DNA from: Campylobacter sp.
GTDB lineage: Bacteria; Campylobacterota; Campylobacteria; Campylobacterales; Campylobacteraceae
DNA: 6,178 nucleotides
Direction of reading: 5' to 3'
Assembly (NCBI GenBank): GCA_021203945.1
Contig: JAJQAF010000067.1
Coordinates: 1 to 6,178 of the forward strand
The notes beneath the pieces were generated by a model. The model was not told the DNA's origin. It worked only from the letters and a program-made list of their open reading frames with translations, and did no database searches. Of this stretch, positions 1-5,747 are shown in pieces (positions within the stretch are counted from its first letter, which is position 1; each line of letters starts with the position of its first letter). Made by a program: the position numbers and the translations under genes.

Positions 1-1
1 A

Positions 2-496
2 AGAGATCGTGAATCGGGAATGGACTATGAGCCGGATTATTCCGATTATAATTTGGCAAAAAAGACCTTTAAGGATTTAGCAAAATCAAAGCTAAAAACC
101 ACGATAAAATTTATGCAGCTTGGCGGCGATAAATTTGTCGTTGAAGAATACTATAAAAACGGAAAAATAATAAGATTGATAAGACGCAAATTCTTTAAAG
201 ACGCCAAAGACGAAAACCTAGTCAAAAACGACGTTAGAAATTTTTATCTAACATACGGATTAGAAGATATACGGCTTTATAGCGTAAACGATCAGTCATT
301 TTACGAAGAAAACGGCTCTTTAGAATCGCGACACTTTATAACGGTTGAACTAGGCGATAAGCGCTATATTTCTATATATTATCATCCAAACGGTAAGCCA
401 AGAGAGCTCACGTTTGTCAAAGACGGCACGCCGATACTCGGCAAATATTACGATGAAAACGGCGTGCTTACGAGTGAGTTTGAAAACCTTCCGTAA
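2..496 (+). CDS. MORN-variant (YwqK-like) repeat protein, 5' end missing
   Basis: The frame is open to the left edge. The first ATG (position 20) has a GGGA touching it and no properly spaced ribosome binding site, so it is probably an internal Met and the true start lies outside the window. Counting from that Met, 158 residues are visible. Four aromatic-x-x-N-G units typical of the MORN_2 / YwqK family can be seen: YYKNGKI (about 44-50), FYEENGSLES (94-103), YYHPNGKPREL (120-130) and YYDENGVLTSE (143-153). The N-terminal part is rich in Lys and Asp. No signal peptide can be judged because the start is missing. Family members are often annotated as 'toxin-antitoxin system YwqK family antitoxin', but that label is weakly founded. 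These repeats form beta-hairpin sheets, and the cellular role here is unknown. It ends with TAA and no partner gene follows on this strand. Confidence 0.75.
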   Translation, partial: RDRESGMDYEPDYSDYNLAKKTFKDLAKSKLKTTIKFMQLGGDKFVVEEYYKNGKIIRLIRRKFFKDAKDENLVKNDVRNFYLTYGLEDIRLYSVNDQSFYEENGSLESRHFITVELGDKRYISIYYHPNGKPRELTFVKDGTPILGKYYDENGVLTSEFENLP

Positions 497-867
497 TCTT
501 ACGCTCATAAAACGTATTAGACGACAAAAAGCGATATCTTGATACCATCCGCATTATTGCAAATGCCGCTCGTATAGCGTTGGCATTTGCAAGAGCAAAT
601 TCGCATTTTAGTTTGCAACTAGGCTCAAGCGGGATAAAATTTCGCATTTATACGGCTTTTGCTTAGCGATATTTATCATTTTGCATTTTGATTAAACGAG
701 CTTACAGTTTTATTTCGTTTAAATTCCTAAAATAGCGTGTTTAAGCCTTAAAACCGTTGCAAGTAAAAAGCGTAAATTCTGGCAAAGCGCTAATTTACCG
801 TAAATTTATCCGCTATCCGCGTTATGTATTCGCCGTCTATGAACATTACGCTGCAATCGTCTTAAAT
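497..867. other. Non-coding gap between convergent genes
   Basis: This 371-bp stretch lies between the stop codons of the MORN-repeat gene (+) and the nitroreductase gene (-). It is AT-rich and I see no convincing gene. Besides the 557-592 inverted repeat it contains a weak dyad with 8-bp arms (692-699 and 715-722, 15-nt loop), and a short palindromic TTTAAG-C-CTTAAA at 740-752. None is followed by a convincing T tract on either strand, so no classical intrinsic terminator is evident for either gene. An 18-codon frame on the minus strand (790-846) lies in frame with the nitroreductase beyond its stop and is probably chance. Confidence 0.6.
557..592. repeat. Perfect 11-bp inverted repeat (stem-loop)
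   Basis: TTGCAAATGCC at 557-567 is the exact reverse complement of GGCATTTGCAA at 582-592, with 14 bases between. GCT (568-570) can also pair with AGC (576-578), giving a short inner stem above a 3-nt bulge. The dyad sits 60 bp past the MORN-repeat stop and between convergent genes, where a bidirectional transcript end would be expected. Neither side has a run of T, so it may instead be an RNA 3'-end protecting hairpin or a protein-binding dyad. Confidence 0.6.
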
Positions 868-1437
868 TTAGATAAATTTAACGTGATAGTTATCTTTGCT
901 GTTCGCGCGCTCTTTATATTCGGTATTACTTTTGCCCAGCATTATGGACGTAATCGGCGTGTAACCCTCGGGAATGCCGATTTTACGGGCTAATTCTTTA
1001 TTTTCCAGTAGTCCTACTACAGGACCGTTTGCCGGGCAGGTCGCTAGTCCAAGCTCAACGGCGCGAAGTTGGATATTTTGCACCGCCGTGCCGATCGTCC
1101 AATATGTGCTGCGGTTGCAAAACTCCGGCGTTACGATACCTTCGAGCATATCAGGCACTTCATCCAGTAGCTTTGCAGATATCACAAAATACACGGGAGC
1201 ACCGTAAAGCACGCTAGCGGCATTTAGCAGTTTGCCGTATTTGCTAACGCCTAGTGCGTCGAGCTCGGCTAAAATTTTCTTATCTGTAATGACGCTGATG
1301 TGGGTATCTTTCGTCATAAATACTATCGGCGCATAATAAATCGCTTCAAGTATCGCATCAATCTCTTCCGCGCTAGGCACATAATCCGTAAAATCGCGCA
1401 AACTCGTGCGCTTTTTCATGGCTTCAAGCAGTTGCAT
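868..1437 (-). CDS. Nitroreductase-family FMN oxidoreductase
   Basis: The product is 189 aa, a normal length for the nitroreductase superfamily of FMN-dependent NAD(P)H oxidoreductases. These are usually soluble cytoplasmic dimers that reduce nitro compounds, quinones or similar acceptors. The N-terminal R10-T-S-L-R14-D-F matches the RRSxRxF FMN-phosphate motif. Residues 79-84 (GAPVYF) fit the central strand, and 113-136 (WTIGTAVQNIQLRAVELGLATCPA) is the family's conserved long helix and flavin-contact region. A PEGYTPITSIMLGK segment at about 157-169 precedes the C-terminal arm. The sequence does not resemble RdxA, the C. jejuni nitroreductase linked to metronidazole activation, so no symbol is given and the natural substrate is unknown. 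The start is well supported by a strong ribosome binding site. The gene stands alone: the upstream porin gene is on the same strand but 640 bp away behind a terminator. The stop TAA is followed two codons later by a second in-frame TAA. Confidence 0.88.
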   Translation of the reverse strand: MQLLEAMKKRTSLRDFTDYVPSAEEIDAILEAIYYAPIVFMTKDTHISVITDKKILAELDALGVSKYGKLLNAASVLYGAPVYFVISAKLLDEVPDMLEGIVTPEFCNRSTYWTIGTAVQNIQLRAVELGLATCPANGPVVGLLENKELARKIGIPEGYTPITSIMLGKSNTEYKERANSKDNYHVKFI

Positions 1438-1442
1438 ATCGT

Positions 1443-1449
1443 CTCCTTT
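1443..1449 (-). promoter_or_regulatory. Strong ribosome binding site of the nitroreductase gene
   Basis: On the minus strand AAAGGAG lies 5 nt before the ATG at 1437-1435, a near-complete Shine-Dalgarno match that fixes the start codon. No convincing -10 box at the expected distance is visible. The TATAAA just upstream (around 1454-1459) is too close to the ribosome binding site to leave room for a normal leader. Confidence 0.8.
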
Positions 1450-1564
1450 ATTTTTTATAGGCGGCGTCTTGCGAATATCTTTAAATGATTGTGCAAATTT
1501 GTCGTAACGCAGCGGTTGCGCTTAAATTTACCTTAAAAATTTAAATACAATTCACGACGCTTTT

Positions 1565-1618
1565 GCTGAAATTTTATAAATTTAAAGCTGAATTTTAGCA
1601 TAACTTAAAATTTACAGC
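1565..1618. repeat. Two direct and one inverted copy of GCTGAAATTTTA
   Basis: GCTGAAATTTTA (1565-1576) recurs 22 bp later as GCTGAATTTTA (1587-1597). It appears again inverted as TAAAATTTACAGC (1606-1618). The third copy can pair with either of the first two, giving an 11-12 bp AT-rich stem with a 1-2 nt bulge, so alternative hairpins are possible. The block lies 128-181 bp upstream of the nitroreductase start. The 22-bp spacing is about two helical turns, which would suit tandem binding of a regulator. Function is unproven. Confidence 0.4.
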
Positions 1619-1831
1619 CATTAAATTTACCACTGCCATTTCGCAAATCGTCTAAGCGATCCGCCTCTACCTTCTCGCACTAAGCGTAATTTAATGGGAA
1701 GTATGGGCAAAATGGCGTAAATATCGCGCCTAAACGTCCTTGCTTTGCTGTTTATTGCGGTGTATTCGTCAGCCAAAACACTTGTAAATTATGATTTATG
1801 CACGCGAATAAGGCTTTATGCTTCTTAAAAA

Positions 1832-1837
1832 TATAAT
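1832..1837 (+). promoter_or_regulatory. Possible orphan -10 box (TATAAT)
   Basis: A consensus TATAAT follows an A-rich run (CTTCTTAAAAA). It would start transcription near 1844 on the plus strand, where no protein gene follows. Immediately downstream are potential hairpins: CGCTA/TAGCG (1843-1847 with 1854-1858), the competing GCGATA/TATCGC (1856-1861 with 1865-1870) and CCGTTT/AAACGG (1884-1889 with 1894-1899). T-rich sequence follows from about 1932. In AT-rich DNA such boxes arise by chance, so this is a weak call. Confidence 0.2.
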
Positions 1838-2018
1838 CATACCGCTAGGCTGTTAGCGATATGCTATCGCAAATCCAAACCTGCCGTTTTGATAAACGGT
1901 GCGAACTAAAGTCGTTACTTTTATGTCGTAAATTTTTATTTTTAATGTGTCTTTTGAATATTTTTCCGTTTGCATAAATGATTAATAGCCGTTTCCGCAA
2001 TAAGTCGGATAAAATTTA

Positions 2019-2034
2019 ATTTTGCGCGCAAAAT
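2019..2034. repeat. 16-bp perfect palindrome ATTTTGCGCGCAAAAT
   Basis: ATTTTGCGCGCAAAAT is identical to its own reverse complement, with no spacer. A GC-only core of six bases flanked by A/T arms stands out in this AT-rich gap. An 8-bp palindrome, CGCTAGCG, follows at 2036-2043. The pair lies just beyond the porin terminator. A spacer-free palindrome makes a poor RNA hairpin, so a binding site for a dimeric protein is the more natural reading. Confidence 0.5.
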
Positions 2035-2046
2035 GCGCTAGCGGTT

Positions 2047-2073
2047 AAAAGCTTAGCGGGGGAGCCCCGCTAA
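2047..2073 (-). terminator. Intrinsic terminator of the porin gene
   Basis: Read on the minus strand, TTAGCGGGG (2073-2065) pairs perfectly with CCCCGCTAA (2061-2053) around a 3-nt loop. GC and then TTTT (2050-2047) follow. The 9-bp GC-rich stem begins 4 nt after the porin stop codon. The T tract is short, but stem, position and orientation all fit Rho-independent termination of the porin mRNA. The plus strand has no T tract after the stem, so it is probably not bidirectional. Confidence 0.75.
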
Positions 2074-2077
2074 ATCG

Positions 2078-3415
2078 CTAATTTAAAAGATTAAATTTGT
2101 AAGATAATTGCAACCAACGCTCGTCGTTATCGGTTTTCTTGCTTGTTCCGTCGGCATAGTGGTTGTCTCTTTCAAGCGCAACGTATGTCGCGGAAGCGGT
2201 TAAGCCTTTGACTTGAGGTATGGCATAGCTGGCAACAGCCGCCCAACCTTCTACGTCCATATGAGTGTTAGCCGCCGTTGCACCGGCTTGATGAGACGGA
2301 GTGTCTTGTTCGCCGTTTATATATTGAAACGTAGTCTTTAGACCGTTTACACCGATAGCGCCAAAGTCGTATCCAAGAGTAACTTTATGTGTATCCATAC
2401 CGGCATAGCCCGTAAATACGAACGGTCCGCGGATAGGTAGTGCGGTATATGAGCTTCCGCCGTTACCGAAGCTAAAAATAAGCGCATCGTCGTCGCTCAT
2501 AGTCGTATAAGCGTATGTCGCCGTAAATCCATAAAAATCATAAGCGCCTAAACGCACGCCGAACATATCGCCCTCATAGTTTCGCTGAGCGACCATTCCC
2601 TCCGAACGGGAGCCCTTATAGTTTAAATCGATGCCGAGTTTTAAAATATCCGTTACCCCGACTTTATAACTTGCTTCCACATTAAATATGTTAATATCGT
2701 CTTTTGAGTTAAGATATTCCACATCCGTTCCCATTGCGTAAGAGGCGCTCAAAGTTAAGCCCGGGATAGATTTATTTACTATAGTGCCGGTAAAAATATT
2801 ATCAAATTTAAGAGTAGTCGGACCGCTTAAACCTGCTACGATAACTCTATCGTCAAATCTCGGCGCACCCGTATCGGTACTACCCATAGCAACCTTGCTC
2901 CTGCCTTGAAATTTATAAAACCATGCGGCGGTAAGCGTAGTATCCGGTATATCTTTGTTTGTTATACTGACGCCTTCAAACGATTCTTTAAAGGCACGCG
3001 TATAATTACCCGCAACAGTCGGAGATACGAAGTATTGGCGACCGACTTTTATATCGGTTTTACCTATGCCGTATCCTAAATATAACTCGGAAAGCACCGC
3101 TCCGTTGGCATACCATTCTTTGTTGTAATACGTTTTTGCGTTATCGTCCGGACTTATAGAACCGTGCGCTTGACCGGTAATACCCAACCTAAATCCGTAA
3201 AACGGATCGGTAACGTAACCCAGCTCAAGACCTATACCGAATATATTTTCGTTGTGAACCGCACTTCTTTCATCGGTCACGTCGGCGTAAGTAGCCTTTA
3301 TAGTCCCGCTGAGCTTTCCATTAGTAAACGCCTCTACAAGCGTATCTGCGGCATTTGCGGAGCTAAAGCAACCAAGCGCGATAACCGCGGCTAAACTAAG
3401 TTTGTTTAGTTTCAT
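2078..3415 (-). CDS. OprD-family outer membrane porin
   Basis: The product is 445 aa, typical for OprD-type channels. These are 18-stranded outer membrane barrels that let small solutes such as amino acids, peptides or organic acids enter the periplasm. A clear signal peptide is present: Lys3 and Lys5, a hydrophobic stretch to about residue 18, then A20-N21-A22 with likely cleavage before A23. The mature start (ADTLVEAFTNGKLSG) and the V-G125-R-Q127 segment are characteristic of the family. So is the following S-F-E-G-V-S-I-T-N-K-D-I-P-D-T-T-L stretch (about 145-161). The rest alternates aromatic/hydrophobic strands with Gly/Asp-rich turns. The last barrel strand is WLQLSYKF, followed by four extra residues (NLLN), so the usual terminal aromatic is not the last residue. 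It does not look like the Campylobacter major porin PorA, whose mature start and strand pattern differ. Ribosome binding site, promoter and terminator all fit a single-gene, probably well-expressed unit. Substrate unknown. Confidence 0.88.
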   Translation of the reverse strand: MKLNKLSLAAVIALGCFSSANAADTLVEAFTNGKLSGTIKATYADVTDERSAVHNENIFGIGLELGYVTDPFYGFRLGITGQAHGSISPDDNAKTYYNKEWYANGAVLSELYLGYGIGKTDIKVGRQYFVSPTVAGNYTRAFKESFEGVSITNKDIPDTTLTAAWFYKFQGRSKVAMGSTDTGAPRFDDRVIVAGLSGPTTLKFDNIFTGTIVNKSIPGLTLSASYAMGTDVEYLNSKDDINIFNVEASYKVGVTDILKLGIDLNYKGSRSEGMVAQRNYEGDMFGVRLGAYDFYGFTATYAYTTMSDDDALIFSFGNGGSSYTALPIRGPFVFTGYAGMDTHKVTLGYDFGAIGVNGLKTTFQYINGEQDTPSHQAGATAANTHMDVEGWAAVASYAIPQVKGLTASATYVALERDNHYADGTSKKTDNDERWLQLSYKFNLLN

Positions 3416-3421
3416 TATAGA

Positions 3422-3427
3422 CCCCTT
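3422..3427 (-). promoter_or_regulatory. Ribosome binding site of the porin gene
   Basis: AAGGGG on the minus strand lies 6 nt before the ATG (3415-3413). It supports this start, and the signal peptide beginning at this Met confirms it. Confidence 0.7.
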
Positions 3428-3437
3428 ATAAAAATTT

Positions 3438-3462
3438 CAAAAATTTAATATTAAAATTTTTG
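3438..3462 (-). repeat. AT-rich hairpin at the 5' end of the porin leader
   Basis: CAAAAATTT (3438-3446) and AAATTTTTG (3454-3462) are exact inverted 9-bp arms. The middle (TTTAATATTAAA, 3444-3455) is itself palindromic. With transcription expected to begin near 3463 on the minus strand, the porin mRNA would open almost directly with this stem-loop. A 5' stem-loop could protect an abundant porin mRNA from decay, as known for E. coli ompA. It may equally be a regulator site just downstream of the promoter. Confidence 0.4.
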
Positions 3463-3469
3463 TTTCAGC

Positions 3470-3499
3470 ATTATAACATACGAAGCAAAATTTTTACAA
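3470..3499 (-). promoter_or_regulatory. Porin promoter with extended -10
   Basis: On the minus strand there is a consensus TATAAT (3475-3470) preceded by TGT, giving the extended -10 form TGnTATAAT. A partial -35, TTGTAA (3499-3494), sits 18 bp upstream. Transcription would begin near 3463, leaving a leader of roughly 48 nt. Just upstream, GTAAAAAT occurs twice 12 bp apart on the minus strand. This resembles the A/T-phased upstream sequence common in Campylobacter promoters, where -35 boxes are weak. Confidence 0.65.
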
Positions 3500-3551
3500 A
3501 GATTTTTACGAATTCGATAAACAAACGGTAACAAAAATCACACTATTCTCA

Positions 3552-3557
3552 TATAAT
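3552..3557 (+). promoter_or_regulatory. Probable -10 box of the DLP operon
   Basis: A consensus TATAAT on the plus strand would start transcription near 3564, giving a leader of about 60 nt before the DLP1 ATG. No good -35 is visible (TAACAA at 3529-3534, 17-bp spacing), which is usual in Campylobacterota. It diverges from the porin promoter, with the two -10 boxes about 80 bp apart, so a regulator bound between them could affect both. Confidence 0.5.
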
Positions 3558-3580
3558 GATTGATAGCTTTGTAAGTAAAA

Positions 3581-3596
3581 AGATATTAAAATATCT
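3581..3596. repeat. Dyad AGATATT-AA-AATATCT in the DLP leader
   Basis: Perfect 7-bp arms (3581-3587 and 3590-3596) are separated by two bases, 27 bp before the DLP1 start and downstream of the predicted transcription start. The two-base spacer is too small for an RNA hairpin loop, so a dimeric repressor site is possible. An AT-only chance palindrome cannot be excluded. Confidence 0.3.
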
Positions 3597-3623
3597 CTAA
3601 ATCTTAACGTTTAAAGAGCAAAG

Positions 3624-5747
3624 ATGGATAAATTTTTAACCGAAATTTGGGGCGATCTCAAGCTATTTTTGGACGATCGAACGCTTATAATAGCCGAGGA
3701 GAAAATTTTAGCCACGTTATTAGCTTGTAACGCCCGAAATTACGAGAGATTTACGGCTATTAAAGAATTTAAACAGATACTTCACTCGCTTGGGCTAAAA
3801 ACCAATCTTTATAGTATTCAAAGCGGGCAAATAGGGGCTATAAACGCGATAAGATCGTCAAAAATTTCAAAGCAAAAAATAATAGACGCGTTAAAAATAC
3901 TACAAATTGAAAATATCATAAGCCAAACTGAATTTAAAAATTTAGATATATTATTAAACGATATAATCGAAAGCAAAAACGAAACGAGTGTTAAAAATAG
4001 CAAAAAAATAGATATATTTCATAGAAAAATAGACGTTTTAAACGCAATTTTACAAGAAATATCGGCGCTTGAAGGAAGCCGAAATTTTACGACCAAACTG
4101 CAATCGGCAAAGCAAAAGATAGACGAGCTAAAATTTAATATAGTAGTAACGGGCGTCATAAACGCGGGTAAATCGACTATGTTAAACGCACTACTGGACG
4201 CCGAAATATTGGGCACTTCAAACGTGCCCGAGACGATCAATCTGACGCTACTCAAACACTCTAACGCACCTTATGCGACGGTAAAATTTTGGAGCGAAGA
4301 AGAGATAAAAGAGCTTGGATACGACTTGAGCGCCGAGTGTGCGAAATTTATAGGCACCGACGTGCGAATAAAAACGCACGAGCTAAAAAACTATACGTCG
4401 GCTACCTCGGAGTATGCAAAGTTCGTAAAAAACGTTGAGCTTTATGAAAATTTAGAGCTTTTAAAAGACAATATCTGCATAATAGACACCCCCGGTATCG
4501 ACGACGCGGTAGATTTGCGAGAAAAGCTGGTGAGAGATTTTATGAGCGAAAGCGACCTGATGGTGCATTTGATGAACGTATCTCAAAGCACCACTCAAAA
4601 AGATGTGGAATTTATAGCTAAAAGCGTGAAAAATTCGCATATCGTAAAGCTGGTCGTTATTTTGACGCACATCGACTTACTAAGCAAAGACGAGCTTAGC
4701 GAAGTGATGGTCTATGCCAAAAAAAGCTTAAACGAACGTTTCGGCGACGATAAAAAAGATAAATTTAGCATAGATTTTTTTGCCGTAAGCGCTAAAGATT
4801 ATCTTGACGGTAAGCCAAATAGCGGTATGGAAAATTTTAAAATTTATCTTTACGAGACGTTTTTCGGGGAGAATAATCAAAAATCTCGTCTTAGTTTAGA
4901 GGCTTATAAAAAGGAACTGATAGCCGTTTGCGAGGAATTTTTAACGCAAACCAAGCAAAAAATACTAAATTTAGTAGGCTCAAATCTAAATCTAAACGAA
5001 AAATTTTCAAAGTTAAACACTCTTTGGCTATCGTTACAATCAGAGTTTCAAGAGGTAAAATCAGCTATGCGAAGCGAACTTGCAAAGCTCGACATCTCGG
5101 GACTTGATACGGATTTTGACATAGGCTTAAAAACGCTAATGCAAACGCTAAGAGATCGCATTTTAAACGAAGTCGATTTTGCAAAACGTAGCAAAAATAA
5201 ACTTGAAGTAAAACGCGCCGACTATATAATACAAAGCGCGTTAAACGACGGTATTATCGGCATAATGCGTCAAAATCGCAATGAAATTTTAAAGCGGATA
5301 AAAGCTTGCAAAAATAATATTGCGCTTAAATTTAGCGATTTTAAACCTAACGAAGACGATAAAATCTTTAGCATAAACGACTATCTGAGCTTAAAGGGCA
5401 TACAATTTGAAACAAACGACGTTTGCAAGCGTATAAATAGCGCATTAAATTTAGAAACCAATCGCCTTACGACAACGATAGATAGCGCGCTCGGCGAGTT
5501 TTTAAGCGACGAGAAAATTAAAAATTTCGTTTTCGAGCTTAGCGAATTCGAAAAACAAGAATTTCAAAAAGAGATAGATGAAATAATGCAAGATAAAAAA
5601 GATAAATTTGAAGCGAGCAAAGAGCTCTTAAACGGGCAGATAGCGTTGCTTGCGGAAACAAACGACGAAATGTCTCAAGAGCTGGCTAATTTGCAAAACG
5701 TCGAAAGCTGCTTAAACGCTATAAATTCGGAGCTAAAAAATGTTTGA
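3624..5747 (+). CDS. Dynamin-like GTPase, DLP1 (Cj0411-type)
   Basis: The product is a 707-aa bacterial dynamin-family GTPase. The order is: a helical N-terminal region (1 to about 170); a GTPase domain with P-loop G177-V-I-N-A-G-K-S184, switch I Thr in V-P-E-T204, D288-T-P-G291, T348-H-I-D351 in the G4 position and S389-A-K391; then long helical segments to the C-terminus. These include a charged, probably coiled region from about 641 to 707. The late P-loop (residue 177 against 64 in the next gene), the total length and the tandem order match the C. jejuni DLP1/DLP2 pair. Those proteins are reported to co-assemble and tether membranes. No transmembrane segment is obvious, so peripheral membrane binding through the helical region is inferred. 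The G4 motif has His where Lys is usual. The start follows AAAGAG at 3613-3618, 5 nt before the ATG, and other upstream Mets in frame are absent. It is the first gene of an operon and overlaps the next by 8 bases. Confidence 0.87.
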   Translation: MDKFLTEIWGDLKLFLDDRTLIIAEEKILATLLACNARNYERFTAIKEFKQILHSLGLKTNLYSIQSGQIGAINAIRSSKISKQKIIDALKILQIENIISQTEFKNLDILLNDIIESKNETSVKNSKKIDIFHRKIDVLNAILQEISALEGSRNFTTKLQSAKQKIDELKFNIVVTGVINAGKSTMLNALLDAEILGTSNVPETINLTLLKHSNAPYATVKFWSEEEIKELGYDLSAECAKFIGTDVRIKTHELKNYTSATSEYAKFVKNVELYENLELLKDNICIIDTPGIDDAVDLREKLVRDFMSESDLMVHLMNVSQSTTQKDVEFIAKSVKNSHIVKLVVILTHIDLLSKDELSEVMVYAKKSLNERFGDDKKDKFSIDFFAVSAKDYLDGKPNSGMENFKIYLYETFFGENNQKSRLSLEAYKKELIAVCEEFLTQTKQKILNLVGSNLNLNEKFSKLNTLWLSLQSEFQEVKSAMRSELAKLDISGLDTDFDIGLKTLMQTLRDRILNEVDFAKRSKNKLEVKRADYIIQSALNDGIIGIMRQNRNEILKRIKACKNNIALKFSDFKPNEDDKIFSINDYLSLKGIQFETNDVCKRINSALNLETNRLTTTIDSALGEFLSDEKIKNFVFELSEFEKQEFQKEIDEIMQDKKDKFEASKELLNGQIALLAETNDEMSQELANLQNVESCLNAINSELKNV
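5729..5732 (+). promoter_or_regulatory. DLP2 ribosome binding site inside the DLP1 gene
   Basis: GGAG lies 7 nt before the DLP2 ATG at 5740-5742 and within the last codons of DLP1. Ribosomes finishing DLP1 (TGA at 5745-5747) would pass directly over it, which favours coupled translation of the two subunits and decides the DLP2 start. Confidence 0.65.

Larger units (their letters stand above)
1438..2052. other. Long gap between nitroreductase and porin genes
   Basis: Apart from the nitroreductase ribosome binding site, no ATG-started gene with a ribosome binding site could be found here on either strand. The part at 1500-1630 is very AT-rich, with repeated TTAAATTTACC and GCTGAAATTTTA-type words. 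The part at 1640-1770 is less AT-rich and carries an unbroken minus-strand frame without an ATG. The part at 1832-1960 has a TATAAT box and several small hairpins, and 2019-2034 is a perfect palindrome. A gap this long is unusual for a Campylobacter-type genome. It could hold a small RNA, a decayed gene or a dispersed intergenic repeat. Confidence 0.5.

Noticed and set aside
20..22. ATG at 20 as the true start of the MORN-repeat gene
   Set aside because: The frame stays open to the window edge, and the only purine-rich stretch (GGGA) touches the ATG, leaving no spacer. An upstream start is more likely.
757..993. Plus-strand open frame of 78 codons starting at 757
   Set aside because: It overlaps the 3' end of the nitroreductase gene in antisense, has no ribosome binding site, and its peptide resembles no family I know. 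The minus-strand gene has clear family motifs.
974..1488. Several plus-strand open frames inside and just beyond the nitroreductase gene
   Set aside because: They are antisense shadows of a well-supported gene, with low-complexity Ser/Arg-rich translations and no start signals.
2053..2073. Porin terminator acting on both strands
   Set aside because: The stem is symmetric, but only the minus strand has a following T run. The plus strand continues ATCGCTAATTT.
3164..3394. Plus-strand 76-codon open frame opposite the porin signal-peptide end
   Set aside because: It is antisense to the porin, whose signal peptide, OprD motifs and ribosome binding site are clear.
3818..4670. Minus-strand open frames opposite the DLP1 gene
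   Set aside because: They are mirror readings of conserved GTPase coding sequence, without ribosome binding sites or recognisable domains.
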